The notes under the pieces were generated by a model that ran no database searches, was not told where the DNA came from, and was given only the letters and a program-made list of their open reading frames with translations. From Streptomyces sp. DvalAA-43 (lineage in GTDB: Bacteria; Actinomycetota; Actinomycetes; Streptomycetales; Streptomycetaceae), in NCBI RefSeq assembly GCF_900091725.1, contig NZ_FMBW01000031.1:1-64000 (forward strand): DNA of 64,000 nt. The letters are read 5' to 3'. Positions 50,381 to 59,942 of this stretch are shown in pieces. Position numbers and translations under genes: made by a program. Within the stretch, counting starts at the first letter, position 1; each line of letters opens with the position of its first letter.

Positions 50381-52616
50381 GCCGGCGCCTCCGGGCGTCA
50401 ATGAGCATTTCCTGTACGTGCCGCAGCGGCTGACCGTCCGCGTCCGTGGCGTGTCGGGTCCAGTTCCCGTCGGGACCGAGGTGCCAGGAGGAGGTGGTGT
50501 CGGCCATGCCGGTCTCCAGGAGACGGCTGAGCGCGGCGCGGTGGGCGGGATCGGTGACCCGGACCAGTGCTTCGATCCGGCGGTCGAGATTGCGGTGCAT
50601 CATGTCGGCGCTGCCGAACCACACCTCGGGTTCTCCGCCGTTGCCGAAGGCGAAGACCCGGGAGTGTTCGAGGAAGCGGCCCAGGATCGAGCGGACCCGG
50701 ATGTTCTCGGAGAGGCCGGGGACGCCGGGGCGGATCGCGCAGATGCCGCGTACCCAGATGTCCACCGGCACGCCCGCCGCCGCGGCCCGGTAGCAGGCGT
50801 CGATGATCGCCTCGTCGACCATCGAGTTGACCTTGATGCGGACGTAGGCGGTCCGGCCGGCCCGGTGGTGGGTGATCTCCTTGTTGATCCGGGCGATCAG
50901 CCCGTCCCGCAGGGATTTCGGGGCGACCAGGAGACGGCGGTAGGTCTCGCGGCGGGAGTAGCCGGAGAGCCGGTTGAAGAGGTCGGAGAGGTCCGCGCCG
51001 ACCTGCGGGTCCGCGGTCAGCAGGCCGAGGTCCTCGTAGAGCCTGGCCGTCTTGGGGTGGTAGTTGCCGGTGCCGACGTGGGAGTAGCGGCGCAGGGTGT
51101 CGCCCTCCTGCCGGACGACCAGCGAGAGCTTGCAGTGGGTCTTGAGGCCGACGAGGCCGTAGACGACGTGGCAGCCCGCCTCCTCCAGCTTCCGTGCCCA
51201 CTTGATGTTGGCCTGCTCGTCGAAGCGGGCCTTGATCTCCACGAGCACCAGGACCTGCTTGCCGGACTCGGCGGCGTCGATGAGGGCGTCCACTATCGGT
51301 GAGTCGCCCGAGGTCCGGTACAGGGTCTGCTTGATGGCCAGGACGTCGGGGTCGCCGGCGGCCTGTTCCAGGAAGGCCTGTACGGAGGTGGAGAACGAGT
51401 CGTACGGGTGGTGCAGGAGTACGTCGCGTTCGCGCAGCGCGGCGAAGATGTCGGGCGCGGAGGCGGATTCGACCTCGGCGAGATCGCGGTGGGTGCCGGC
51501 GATGAACTTGGGGAACTTCAGCTCGGGCCGGTCCAGCGACGCTACGCCGAAGAGCCCGGTGAGGTCGAGCGGTCCGGGCAGCGGGTAGACCTCGGCGTCG
51601 GACACCTTCAGCTCGCGCACCAGCAGGTCGAGCACGTACGGGTCGATGGACTCCTCGACCTCCAGGCGGACCGGCGGGCCGAAGCGGCGCCGCATGAGCT
51701 CCTTCTCCAGGGCCTTGAGGAGGTTCTCGGCATCGTCCTCCTCGACCTCCAGGTCCTCGTTCCTGGTGACCCGGAACATGTGGTGGGCGAGGACCTCCAT
51801 GCCCGGGAAGAGCTCTTCGAGGTGGGCGGCGATGACGTCCTCTATGGGCACGTACCGCTGCGGCGACGCCTCCAGGAAGCGGGTCAGCAGCGGCGGCACC
51901 TTGACCCGGGCGAAGTGGCGGTGGCCGCTGACCGGGTTGCGCACGACGACGGCGAGGTTGAGCGAGAGCCCCGAGATGTACGGGAAGGGGTGTGCCGGGT
52001 CGACGGCGAGGGGGGTCAGGACGGGGAAGACGCGCTGCCGGAAGAAGGTGAACAGCCGGGCCTGTTCCTTCTCGGTCAGCTCGGGCCAGCGGATCAGCTG
52101 GATGCCCTCGTCCGAGAGCGCGGGAGCCACGTCCTGCTGGTAGCAGGCGGCGTGCCGGGCCATGAGTTCGCGCGAGCGGGTCCAGATCAGGTCCAGGACC
52201 TCGCGGGGCTGGAGTCCGGAGGCGGACCGGGTGGCGACTCCGGTGGCGATACGGCGCTTGAGTCCGGCCACCCGGACCATGAAGAACTCGTCCAGGTTCG
52301 AGGCGAAGATGGCGAGGAAATTAGCCCGTTCGAGGAGGGGGGTCGCGGGGTCCTCGGCCAGTTCGAGCACTCGTTCGTTGAACGCGAGCCAACTGCGTTC
52401 ACGGTCCAGGAAGCGGCCCTGGGGCAGTTCGTCGCCGTCGACATCGGGCTCGTACGCGTCCACGTCGGCGTCGATGTCGGGATCCAGGTCGGCCGCGGTC
52501 GACAGGGCGGCGCCGTTGGACGCGGCGACGGCGTGCGGCCGGTGGGCGGCGAGCGAGCCGACCGACGGCTGCACGGCGGACTGGACCGGTACCTCGGAGC
52601 TGGGCTGCTGGCTCAT
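50367..52616 (-). CDS. ppk: Polyphosphate kinase Ppk1
   Basis: The 749-residue enzyme covers the full PPK1 architecture: N-domain ([20 protein letters not shown]), head domain ([20 protein letters not shown]), and C1/C2 domains with [20 protein letters not shown], whose His is the phosphorylated residue. It makes polyphosphate from ATP, and in Streptomyces works mostly as a nucleoside-diphosphate-kinase-like regulator of energy. An N-terminal acidic extension of about 60 residues is extra. The ATG at 52614-52616 gives [11 protein letters not shown]. Confidence 0.95.
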   Translation of the reverse strand: MSQQPSSEVPVQSAVQPSVGSLAAHRPHAVAASNGAALSTAADLDPDIDADVDAYEPDVDGDELPQGRFLDRERSWLAFNERVLELAEDPATPLLERANFLAIFASNLDEFFMVRVAGLKRRIATGVATRSASGLQPREVLDLIWTRSRELMARHAACYQQDVAPALSDEGIQLIRWPELTEKEQARLFTFFRQRVFPVLTPLAVDPAHPFPYISGLSLNLAVVVRNPVSGHRHFARVKVPPLLTRFLEASPQRYVPIEDVIAAHLEELFPGMEVLAHHMFRVTRNEDLEVEEDDAENLLKALEKELMRRRFGPPVRLEVEESIDPYVLDLLVRELKVSDAEVYPLPGPLDLTGLFGVASLDRPELKFPKFIAGTHRDLAEVESASAPDIFAALRERDVLLHHPYDSFSTSVQAFLEQAAGDPDVLAIKQTLYRTSGDSPIVDALIDAAESGKQVLVLVEIKARFDEQANIKWARKLEEAGCHVVYGLVGLKTHCKLSLVVRQEGDTLRRYSHVGTGNYHPKTARLYEDLGLLTADPQVGADLSDLFNRLSGYSRRETYRRLLVAPKSLRDGLIARINKEITHHRAGRTAYVRIKVNSMVDEAIIDACYRAAAAGVPVDIWVRGICAIRPGVPGLSENIRVRSILGRFLEHSRVFAFGNGGEPEVWFGSADMMHRNLDRRIEALVRVTDPAHRAALSRLLETGMADTTSSWHLGPDGNWTRHATDADGQPLRHVQEMLIDARRRRRATP

Positions 52617-52840
52617 GGCCCTATTCTTCCGCGCGGACGGCTCCGGGGGCGCGTCGGCGGGTGCGGAGATCGCGGGGAACGCGCGGTTGACGTCGTTCGT
52701 GCGGGCTCCGCCGGGATTTCTCCCGTTGCGGGGGGTCGGCACAGCTGGCTGCATTGTCAGAGGGTCGCAAGCGCGTCTGAATGGCTGGTAACGGCGACAT
52801 GACGTGCAGGAAGCGGTGTGCCGTGCGCGGATTGGTCATA

Positions 52841-52881
52841 CGAACCGATTCCGGGCCCGGGGAGGGCCCGGAACCGGTTCG
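52841..52881 (-). terminator. Terminator after GntR-ABC operon
   Basis: Arms of 18 nt (cgaaccgattccgggccc and its partner at 52864-52881) pair with one mismatch and a 5-nt loop. It begins 5 bp past the permease stop. The remaining spacer 52617-52840 contains the ppk promoter region, in which I could not find a clear PHO box. Confidence 0.8.
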
Positions 52882-52885
52882 GACG

Positions 52886-53851
52886 TCAGCCGTGCCGGCG
52901 GCGCAGCACCCGGAAGGCGAGCGCGACGGCGAGGGCGGCCAGGACGAGCAGGATGCCGGTCTCGACGAGCTGGAGGGGCCAGAAGTGCGAGGCGGGGTGG
53001 TAGTCGGCGAATCCGGTGGCTTCTTTGAGCCCGCGCATGCAGGCGGCGGTGTCCCCCGCGCCCCCGAAGCAGTCCTTCGGGTAGATCGCCTTGCCGGAGG
53101 CGGTGAGCATCCCCGAGTCGACCAGCCAGGCATCGCCCCCGGGCCGGTCGCCCCCGAGGAACCGGGCCGTCGGCCAGAGGTCCTCGCGCACCCGGTTCAG
53201 GACCATCACCAGCGGGACGTACGCGAGCACGGTCACGGCCATCGCCGCGACCGCGCGCCGCAGCAGCAGTCCTATGAGCGCTCCGAGGGCCAGCATGCAC
53301 AGGGCGTAGCCCACGGGGGCCGAGCCCATCGCGCCGTAGATCTCGCGCTCGTACCAGTCGCCCCTCGGGTAGTACGTGCCCTTCGCCCGCGACCAGGCCC
53401 AGGCGGAGAAGGCGGACAGCACGGAGACCCCGGCCAGGGTGAGCACGGCGGGTACGGCGAGCCTGGCGGCGAGCCAGCGCGCGGGCGACACCGACTGGGA
53501 CCAGGAGGTGATGTACGTACCGTTCTCCAGCTCCCGGCCGATCAGCGGCCCGGCGACGAACATGCCGACGCAGGCGGGCAGGATCATCATCGCCAGGCCG
53601 GCGTAATCGACGGCCTGGCTGAACCGCAGTTCGGTGTCGAGGAAGGCGCGGACGGTGTCGCCGCAGCCCCGGACCGTGTTCTCGACCGAGCAGCCGCTGC
53701 CCGCGAACGTGCCGGAGGCGGACGACGCCCACAGCCAGGCGGCGACGACGGCGGCGACACCCACGAGCGCGAGGGCTCCGGCGCTCCACAGGGCGCGGCG
53801 GTGCTGGTATATGACGACCCGCTCCGGGCCGCGCAGGGCGATCGCGCTCAT
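52886..53851 (-). CDS. ABC-2 type permease of the GntR-regulated operon
   Basis: This 321-residue membrane protein has about six transmembrane helices. A large loop contains conserved Cys pairs (SGSGCSVENTVRGCGDTV; DCFGGAGDTAACMRG). The intracellular GRELENGTYITSWSQSVSPARW is typical of the YtrC/ABC-2 type. The ATG overlaps the ATPase stop by 4 nt. It exports or protects against an unknown compound together with the ATPase. Confidence 0.87.
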   Translation of the reverse strand: MSAIALRGPERVVIYQHRRALWSAGALALVGVAAVVAAWLWASSASGTFAGSGCSVENTVRGCGDTVRAFLDTELRFSQAVDYAGLAMMILPACVGMFVAGPLIGRELENGTYITSWSQSVSPARWLAARLAVPAVLTLAGVSVLSAFSAWAWSRAKGTYYPRGDWYEREIYGAMGSAPVGYALCMLALGALIGLLLRRAVAAMAVTVLAYVPLVMVLNRVREDLWPTARFLGGDRPGGDAWLVDSGMLTASGKAIYPKDCFGGAGDTAACMRGLKEATGFADYHPASHFWPLQLVETGILLVLAALAVALAFRVLRRRHG

Positions 53852-54747
53852 ACCGCCGCCACCTCCTTGCCGCCCTCGGCGGCCGTCGCGCTCGGCGTCA
53901 GCAGCGCCGGGGCCTCCGGCGACCGCAGATGCGCCAGCAGCAGTTCTTCCAGCGAAGGCTCGGCGGCCTCCCACACAGCGGTGTCCACGGGTCCCTGCCT
54001 CCGTACGAGTGCGGTCTGAAGCCGTCCCGCGGTGCGGGACTCGACGACGGTGTGCGGTGCGGTGTCCCGTACCGGGCCGGTGAGCAGGGCGTGGGCGGCG
54101 AGGATGTCCTCCGCCTCGCCGCCGAGGCGGACCCGGCCCCCGTCGACGAGCAGGAGGTAGTCGCAGGCGCCCTCCAGCTCGGTGAGGATGTGCGAGGACA
54201 TCACGATGGTGGTGGCGTGCTCGGCGGCCTCCGCCATCAGGGAGCCCATCAGCTGGTGGCGGGCGAGCGGGTCGAGATCGGCCATCGGCTCGTCCAGCAG
54301 GAGCAGTTCGGGCCGCTTGCCCAGCGCGAGGGCCAGGGCGAGCCGGGTGCGCTGGCCGCCGGAGAGGTCACGGACCCGGGCGTCGCGCGGGAGCTCCCCG
54401 GCGATGCGTTCGGCGGTGTCCTGGTCCCAGGTGGCGGGATTCAGCTCGGCGCCCGCCCAGAGCGTCGCGGCCACCGTCAACTGCGGGTACAGCGGCTTGT
54501 CCTGGGCCACGAAGGCCATCCGGCTACGGGCCTGGCCGGGGGTCGTGCCCAGCACCCGTACCGCCCCCTCCGAGGGGCGCAGGAAGCCGGCCGCGAGGGC
54601 GAGCAGGGTGGACTTGCCCGCGCCGTTGGGCCCGACGAGGGCGCAGACCCGCCCGGCGGGCAGCCGGAAGGAGCAGTCGCGCAGCGCCCAGCCCCTGTTC
54701 CGGTACTTCATGCCGAGGCCGGTGGCCTCGATCGCAGCGCCTGTCAT
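53848..54747 (-). CDS. ABC transporter ATPase of the GntR-regulated operon
   Basis: This 299-residue ATPase has Walker A GPNGAGKST, the signature LSGGQRTRLALALALG, Walker B LLLLDEPMADLDPLARHQ and switch His VMSSHILTELE. It overlaps gntR by 4 nt upstream and the permease by 4 nt downstream. Layout resembles the YtrA-YtrB family, which responds to cell-wall antibiotics in other bacteria. That is an analogy only. Confidence 0.92.
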   Translation of the reverse strand: MTGAAIEATGLGMKYRNRGWALRDCSFRLPAGRVCALVGPNGAGKSTLLALAAGFLRPSEGAVRVLGTTPGQARSRMAFVAQDKPLYPQLTVAATLWAGAELNPATWDQDTAERIAGELPRDARVRDLSGGQRTRLALALALGKRPELLLLDEPMADLDPLARHQLMGSLMAEAAEHATTIVMSSHILTELEGACDYLLLVDGGRVRLGGEAEDILAAHALLTGPVRDTAPHTVVESRTAGRLQTALVRRQGPVDTAVWEAAEPSLEELLLAHLRSPEAPALLTPSATAAEGGKEVAAV

Positions 54748-55154
54748 CCGGCCCGATCCCCCTCGAAAGTCCTGTCCAGTACGGCGGTGAAGAGCGCGCT
54801 CACGTCGTCCTTCTCCAGCCCGGCCGCGCGGGCCCGGCGGGTCCACTCGGCGAGTTCGGCGCGCAGCGGTGCGTCGTCGGCGGCCGCCGCGCCGCCGAGG
54901 GCCCGGGTGACGAAGGTGCCGAGCCCGCGCCGGGCCTCGACGAGGCCCTCGCGCTCCAGCTCCCGGTAGGCCTTGAGCACGGTGTTCGGGTTGATGGCGG
55001 TGGCCTCGACGACCTCGCGTGCGGTGGGCAGCCGGTCACCGGGCCCCAGCAGGCCGAGGCGGAGCGCCTGCTTGGTCTGCTGGACGATCTGGAGGTACGT
55101 GGCGACGCCGCTGCGCCGGTCGATGCGGTACTCGACCGCTGCGGACTCTGCCAT
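54744..55154 (-). CDS. GntR/YtrA-family regulator
   Basis: This 136-residue protein has an N-terminal winged HTH (YLQIVQQTKQALRLGLLG, then LPTAREVVEATAINPNTVLK) and a short C-terminal helical tail, as in the YtrA subfamily. It is the first gene of the operon and starts after aaagggg. An inverted repeat 9 bp upstream of its start overlaps the likely promoter, so it should repress itself and the ABC genes. Confidence 0.9.
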   Translation of the reverse strand: MAESAAVEYRIDRRSGVATYLQIVQQTKQALRLGLLGPGDRLPTAREVVEATAINPNTVLKAYRELEREGLVEARRGLGTFVTRALGGAAAADDAPLRAELAEWTRRARAAGLEKDDVSALFTAVLDRTFEGDRAG

Positions 55155-55162
55155 GTTCACCC

Positions 55163-55186
55163 CTTTCACTAATTGAGTAGTGAAAG
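55163..55186. promoter_or_regulatory. GntR/YtrA operator
   Basis: Perfect 9-bp arms ctttcacta and tagtgaaag are separated by attgag, immediately in front of the gntR start. The spacing and AT content match known YtrA-type operators. It is the probable binding site of the GntR protein. Confidence 0.75.
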
Positions 55187-55200
55187 AGTGGCGCAAAGAA

Positions 55201-55226
55201 GGGGCGGCGTCAAGCGACGCCGCCCC
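55201..55226 (-). terminator. Terminator after mshD
   Basis: Arms ggggcggcgtc and gacgccgcccc flank aagc. On the minus strand the stem is followed by ttcttt. It lies 35 bp after the mshD stop and isolates it from the gntR operon. Confidence 0.85.
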
Positions 55227-55260
55227 CGGGGGAGTTGATCCGGTGCCGGTCCGTCCGGGC

Positions 55261-56184
55261 TCAGGACTCCGTGCGGTACATCAGGTCCACCTCGTGCGTC
55301 ACGAAGCCCATCCGCTCGTAGACGGCCAGGGCCGCCTTGTTGTCCGCGTCCACGTAGAGCATCGCGGTCGGCAGCGCCTCGGCGGCCAGATGGCGCAGCC
55401 CGATCGCGGTGAGCGCCTTGCCGAGGCCGCCGCCCTGCGCGTCGGGCCGGATGCCGACCACGTACACCTCACCGAGCTGCTCCTCGGCGTGCACCTTCGT
55501 CCAGTGGAAGCCGATCAGCTCGCCGTCGCGCTCGGCCAGGAAGAACCCCTTCGGGTCGAACCACGGCTCCGCCTTGCGGTCGTCCAGGTCGCGCTGGGTC
55601 AGCGAGCCCTGCTCCGGGTGATGGGCGAAGGCGGCGCGGTTGACCGCGAGCCAGGCGTCGTCGTCCTCGCCGGGCACGAAGGTGCGGACGGTGACGCCGG
55701 GCGGAAGCACCGGCTCCGCGATGTCCGGCGGGGTCAACGGGCGGCGCAGCTGGCGCAGTTCGCGGAAGAGCGAGAGCCCGAGGACCTGCGCGAGATGCCG
55801 CGCCGCGGACTTCCCGCCGTGCGCCCACACCCGCAGCCGCTTCCCGGTCGTGGCGAGCAGCGCCGCGCCCAGCGCCCGCCCGTGGCCCTGCCCGCGGTAC
55901 GCGGGGTGGACGACCAGCTCGGCGGCCGGGGCCTCCACGGGGTCGGTGTCCTCCAGCTGGGCGTACCCGACCAGGACCGGCCCGCTGGTCAGCAGCAGAT
56001 GCCGCACCCCCTCGCGCCGGCCGCCCCGCAGCTGCAACCGCCCCTGCTCGGACACGGCCTGCCGGCCGTCGGACCGGGCCGCCTCGGCGAGCAGTTCGGA
56101 TACGGCTTCCGCCTGCTCGGGGGAGAGCACGTCGAGCGTCCGGATCTCGCGTCCGGGTGCGGGGAGGGGTGCGTCAGTCGTCAT
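55261..56184 (-). CDS. mshD: Mycothiol synthase MshD
   Basis: This 307-residue protein has two GNAT domains. The N-terminal copy has VVHPAYRGQGHGRALGAALL. The C-terminal catalytic copy has YVVGIRPDAQGGGLGKALT, then YVDADNKAALAVYERMGF. The FHWTKVH segment binds acetyl-CoA or the substrate. It catalyses the last step of mycothiol synthesis, acetylating Cys-GlcN-Ins. The start ATG at 56182-56184 is normal. Confidence 0.93.
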   Translation of the reverse strand: MTTDAPLPAPGREIRTLDVLSPEQAEAVSELLAEAARSDGRQAVSEQGRLQLRGGRREGVRHLLLTSGPVLVGYAQLEDTDPVEAPAAELVVHPAYRGQGHGRALGAALLATTGKRLRVWAHGGKSAARHLAQVLGLSLFRELRQLRRPLTPPDIAEPVLPPGVTVRTFVPGEDDDAWLAVNRAAFAHHPEQGSLTQRDLDDRKAEPWFDPKGFFLAERDGELIGFHWTKVHAEEQLGEVYVVGIRPDAQGGGLGKALTAIGLRHLAAEALPTAMLYVDADNKAALAVYERMGFVTHEVDLMYRTES

Positions 56185-56221
56185 GCCTACGAGCGTACGG
56201 GGGTGGGGTGGGCGCCGGGGT

Positions 56222-56305
56222 GGTGCGCGGGGCTTCGGTTCTCGGTCCGTGGTGCGGGGGTCGGTTCTCAGCCCGCGGTGCGCGGGGCTTCGGCTCTCAG
56301 TCCGT
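56222..56305. repeat. Imperfect 26-29 bp tandem repeats
   Basis: Three copies beginning ggtgcg and containing tcggttctc or tcggctctc run from 56222, 56251 and 56277. The array fills the space between mshD and the broken DUF1016 gene, and the last copy overlaps the latter's stop. Confidence 0.7.
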
Positions 56306-56501
56306 GGTCTGCGGCGTGTTCAGTACGCCGTCGGCGATCCGGGAGAGGTCCTCGGCGCTGGGCAGCAGCTCGCGCACCCGGTCGGGCAGACCGGCGTAGG
56401 TGCTGACGGCCAGCGGCTGATTGTGGCCGCGCAACGCGTACTCGACCATCGACCGGTCGCGGCTCTCGGCGATGAGAATGCCGATGGTGGGCCCGTCGGA
56501 C
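56297..56501 (-). pseudogene. DUF1016 (YhcG-type PDDEXK nuclease) gene, C-terminal fragment
   Basis: The minus strand reads SDGPTIGILIAESRDRSMVE, then YALRGHNQPLAVSTYAGL and a C-terminal helix, the typical end of DUF1016 nuclease proteins. It stops abruptly where an IS200-like sequence begins (about 56502). The rest of the domain lies beyond the insert at 56957-57125. The middle of the gene, including the ELK part of the nuclease motif, has been lost. Confidence 0.75.
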
Positions 56502-56956
56502 ATGCGTGCCGTCTGCCAGGACTTCGAGTGCGAGCTCGTGGAGTTCAACGGCGAGGACAACCACGTCCACCTCCTCGTGAACTTCCCGCCCAGGGTCACG
56601 GTGACCAAGCTGGTCAACTCCCTCAGGGGCGTCTCCCCGCGGCGTCTGCGCCAGGAGTTCGACGACCTGACCCGGCACTACTGGAGGACCAGCAAGCTCT
56701 GGTCCGGCCTCTACTTCGCCGGCAGCGTCGGCGGCGCACCCCTGAGCGTGGTGAGGCAATACACCGAGCAACAGAACTGGCCACGGTGACCGGCACGCTC
56801 CGGCACCGCCGGAAGGTCACCGGGCGCTCCGCGCCCGGCCCTGAAAGAAGCAGCACCACCCTGCTCCGCAGGGCGAGAACCCGTGCCACACCGTGGCACA
56901 GCGAAAGATTCGCTTCACCACCGGCCCGAAGGCCGATGCACCGCGAATGAATCCCG
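56502..56956 (+). mobile_element. IS200/IS605-type element remnant with truncated tnpA
   Basis: The frame 56502-56789 codes 95 residues of a TnpA Y1 transposase: FNGEDNHVHLLVNFP (HUH motif), TVTKLVNSLRGVSPRRLRQ and the catalytic Tyr in SVVRQYTEQQ. About 40 N-terminal residues and the left end are missing. The right end (56790-56956) has hairpins gtgccac-acc-gtggcac (56883-56899) and cggcc-cgaa-ggccg (56922-56935), typical of IS200/IS605 ends. It lies inside a DUF1016 gene. It is probably immobile. Confidence 0.78.
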
Positions 56957-57125
56957 GTAGCAGTGCAGCTTGCAGTGGTAGAAGAGCAGGTCGATGCGGT
57001 ATTCACTGTCGCCCACGACCACGGGGTACTGCCGCCCCACGAAGGCGAAGCCGACCCCCGGCTCGGTGAGGAACCTGATGAGGTGGGCCACGAGGGCGTC
57101 CTCCAGGTCCCGCTCCGTGTGCCGC
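56957..57125 (-). pseudogene. DUF1016 (YhcG-type PDDEXK nuclease) gene, central fragment
   Basis: The minus strand reads RDLEDALVAHLIRFLTEPGV, then FAFVGRQYPVVVG and YRIDLLFYHCKLHCY. This is the start of the PDDEXK core, with the Asp of the motif in RIDLLFYH. After LHCY it runs into the IS right end. The N-terminal DUF1016_N part is also absent, so the gene was lost at both sides. Confidence 0.75.
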
Positions 57126-57301
57126 CCGCATATGTGAGCCATACGAGTGACATCTGACCGTTTGGGGCCATACCCACCGCATGGCAACCAGTTCGTAACC
57201 CGGGAAACCTGTCGCGCTACGCGCGTTGACCCTAGGCTGCGCACGAAGTCTCCAGACTCGTCATCACTTTCGAACCTCCCGCTGAACTCACAAGGGGACC
57301 G

Positions 57302-59149
57302 ATGTCAGCGACACCGCAGAAGAACCGTGTGCCCCGGCGGGTGCTCGCCGCCGCGGCCGGGCTCGCCACCGTGGGCGCGCTCGTCGCCGCGATGCCGGCC
57401 GGCGCCCAGGAGCGCCACGACCATGGCCACGGCCACGGCCACGGCCACCACAAGCCGGGCCGTACCGTCGACGTACAGCTGCTGTCCTTCAACGACCTGC
57501 ACGGGAACCTGGAGCCGCCGGCCGGCTCGGCGGGCACGGTCAACGAGACGCAGGCCGACGGCACGGTCAAGGCGATCCCGGCCGGTGGCATCGAGTACCT
57601 CGCCTCCTCGCTGCGCACCGCGCGCAAGGGGCACCCGTACTCGATCACCGCGGCCGGCGGCGACATGGTGGGCGCGAGCCCGCTGCTGTCGGGTCTCTTC
57701 CACGACGAGCCGACCATCGAGGCGCTCAACAAGATCGACCTCGACGTGACGAGCGTCGGCAACCACGAGTTCGACGAGGGCGCCACCGAGCTGGCCCGCC
57801 TCCAGAACGGCGGCTGCCACCCGGTCGAGGGGTGCTACGAGAAGAAGAAGTTCAAGGGCGCCGACTTCCCCTACCTCGCCGCCAACGTGACGAACGAGAA
57901 GACCGGCAAGCCGATCCTCAAGCCGTACACGGTCTGGAAGAAGAACGGCGTCAAGATCGGCTTCATCGGGGTGACCCTGGAGGGCACGCCGAACATCGTC
58001 ACGGCCAACGGCGTCAAGGGCCTGAAGTTCCACGACGAGATCGAGACGATCAACAAGTACGCCAAGGAGCTGGACCGCCAGGGCGTCAAGTCCATCGTCG
58101 CGCTGATCCACGAGGGCGGCGCCCCGGCCTCCACCTCGTACAACTACGACTGCGACAGCTCCGGCGCCGGTGACGGCATCTCCGGGCCGATCACGGACAT
58201 CGCCAAGGGCATCACCCCCAAGGTCGACGCCCTGGTCACGGGCCACACCCACCAGGCGTACGTGTGCACGATCCCGGACCCGGCGGGCAACCCGCGCATG
58301 GTCACCTCGGCGTCCTCCTTCGGCAAGCTCTACACCGACACGACGCTCACGTACGACCGCCGCACCAAGGACATCGTCCGTACGTCGGTGAAGTCGGCCG
58401 GTGCCAAGAACCCGAAGTCGGCGAACCACATCGTCAGCCGGGACCAGCCCAAGGCCAACGACATGACGGCCCTGATCGCCCGCTGGAACACCCTCGCGGC
58501 ACCCATCTCGAACAGGCCGCAGGGCTACATCACCGCGGACATCAACGGCCGCGGCTCCACGGCCCCCGAGAAGCCGCTCGGCGACCTGATCGCCGACGCC
58601 CAGCTGGAGGGCCTGGCCCCGGCGGACAAGGGCGGGGCGGTCGTCGCCTTCATGAACCCGGGAGGCATCCGCGCGGACCTGGTCCACAAGGCGTCCGGCA
58701 GCGAGGGCGACGGGGTGGTGACGTACGGGGAGTCCTTCACCGTGCAGCCCTTCACCAACATGATGAACGTCGTCGACCTGACCGGTGCCCAGCTGGTGGA
58801 GGCGCTCCAGCAGCAGGTCAGCGGCTCCAACGAGGCCAGCCCGAAGATCCTCCAGATCTCCAAGGGCCTCACCTACACCCTGGACATGACGAAGAAGGGC
58901 GCGGCCCGCGTGGTCACCGACACCATCAAGCTCAACGGTGAGGCGATCGACCCGGCCAAGTCCTACCGCGTCGCGATGAACGAGTTCCTCGCGGGCGGCG
59001 GCGACGGCTTCGCGGCCCTCGGCCAGGGCACGAACAAGCTGGTCGGCCCGTCCGACCTGGACGTCTTCAACGCCTACCTGGCGGCCCACTCCTCGGCCGC
59101 CGCGCCGCTGGCCCCGCCGACGGCGGACCGGATCACGGTCATCCAGTAG
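57302..59149 (+). CDS. Secreted bifunctional metallophosphatase/5'-nucleotidase
   Basis: This 615-residue protein has a signal peptide (about 1-37, ending PAGAQE) followed by a His-rich stretch (HDHGHGHGHGHH). The metallophosphatase domain has LSFNDLHGNLEP, GGDMVGASPLLSG, SVGNHEFDEG and VTGHTHQAY. The C-terminal 5'-nucleotidase domain has GDLIADAQLEG, VAFMNPGGIRADL and FLAGGGDGFAAL. It releases phosphate from extracellular nucleotides. The His-rich segment may bind metal. Its position next to the phosphate region suggests PhoP control, but I found no clear PHO box in 57126-57301. Confidence 0.93.
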   Translation: MSATPQKNRVPRRVLAAAAGLATVGALVAAMPAGAQERHDHGHGHGHGHHKPGRTVDVQLLSFNDLHGNLEPPAGSAGTVNETQADGTVKAIPAGGIEYLASSLRTARKGHPYSITAAGGDMVGASPLLSGLFHDEPTIEALNKIDLDVTSVGNHEFDEGATELARLQNGGCHPVEGCYEKKKFKGADFPYLAANVTNEKTGKPILKPYTVWKKNGVKIGFIGVTLEGTPNIVTANGVKGLKFHDEIETINKYAKELDRQGVKSIVALIHEGGAPASTSYNYDCDSSGAGDGISGPITDIAKGITPKVDALVTGHTHQAYVCTIPDPAGNPRMVTSASSFGKLYTDTTLTYDRRTKDIVRTSVKSAGAKNPKSANHIVSRDQPKANDMTALIARWNTLAAPISNRPQGYITADINGRGSTAPEKPLGDLIADAQLEGLAPADKGGAVVAFMNPGGIRADLVHKASGSEGDGVVTYGESFTVQPFTNMMNVVDLTGAQLVEALQQQVSGSNEASPKILQISKGLTYTLDMTKKGAARVVTDTIKLNGEAIDPAKSYRVAMNEFLAGGGDGFAALGQGTNKLVGPSDLDVFNAYLAAHSSAAAPLAPPTADRITVIQ

Positions 59150-59189
59150 TGACTCCGTACATGCGGTGACTCCCGTACGCGGGTGAGCG

Positions 59190-59217
59190 GGGCGGTGGGC
59201 CGGCGGGCCCACCGCCC
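59190..59217. terminator. Bidirectional terminator
   Basis: Arms gggcggtgggcc and ggcccaccgccc flank ggcg. It lies between the convergent nucleotidase and HATPase genes. Confidence 0.85.
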
Positions 59218-59238
59218 TTCTGCGTTTCCGCGTCCGGT

Positions 59239-59697
59239 TCAGGGCGCCGACCCGTTCCGGGCGAGGGTGAACCAGACCGCCTTCCGGTACGGGAGGCAGC
59301 CGCCCAGCACGGTCATCCCCCAGGCGAACGCCAGCCGCTCCACGAGCAACAGCCCACGCCCGCCCTCCTGTTCGCGCACCTCGCGGAAGGCCGGCGGCTC
59401 GGGCAGGGCCCAGTGGTCGTCGTCCGCGACGGAGACGGTGACCAGCTTGCGCTGGACGGTCACGCGGACCCGGATCAGGGACGTACGCGTGTGGCGGTGG
59501 GCGTTGGTGACCACCTCCGTGACGCACAGCCGCGCGTCGTCGACCAGCCCGCAGTGTCTGCTGACGGTCAGCAGCGACGCGATGAAGTCACGCGAGAGCT
59601 TCGCGGCGCCCGCCGTGTTCGGCAGGGCGAGCCGGTAGATCTCGCCGCCCTGCGGGTCCGGTGGCGTGGAGTATGCGGTGGCGTGGACGTGGGTCAT
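59239..59697 (-). CDS. Anti-sigma-type ATP-binding protein (HATPase_c)
   Basis: This 152-residue single HATPase_c domain has N-box RLCVTEVVTNAHRHT, VSVADDDHW and the glycine block EQEGGRGLLLVERLAFAWG. The start ATG at 59695-59697 has gggagaa upstream. It is divergent from an XRE/DUF5753 gene and is the second module of this kind in the window. Confidence 0.86.
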   Translation of the reverse strand: MTHVHATAYSTPPDPQGGEIYRLALPNTAGAAKLSRDFIASLLTVSRHCGLVDDARLCVTEVVTNAHRHTRTSLIRVRVTVQRKLVTVSVADDDHWALPEPPAFREVREQEGGRGLLLVERLAFAWGMTVLGGCLPYRKAVWFTLARNGSAP

Positions 59698-59942
59698 GTC
59701 GTTCTCCCAACGCGGTGCGGTGCGAACGGGTGCGTCGCTCGTCGCCCGTGGCGATGGCCGTACGCGGGCACGGGTCAATGTGCTTGTGTACGGCTGCACT
59801 TCGGGCTCCCTGGCGTGCGGCGCGGTGGTGTGGCGACCATAGCCGACGCGCCTCACGCGTTGGACGCGTTTGTGTAATGTCGTGAACGATATGCGGCTCG
59901 ATGGGTAACGGGGCCACACTGACCCGGGGAGAGGAGTATGTG

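Noticed and set aside
52617..52840. PHO box for ppk
   Set aside because: Only a weak similarity (gttaccagcca ttcagac) is present. It does not meet the GTTCACC unit well enough.
57126..57301. PHO box before the 5'-nucleotidase
   Set aside because: gttcgtaaccc is the nearest match and is too different. PhoP control remains a guess.
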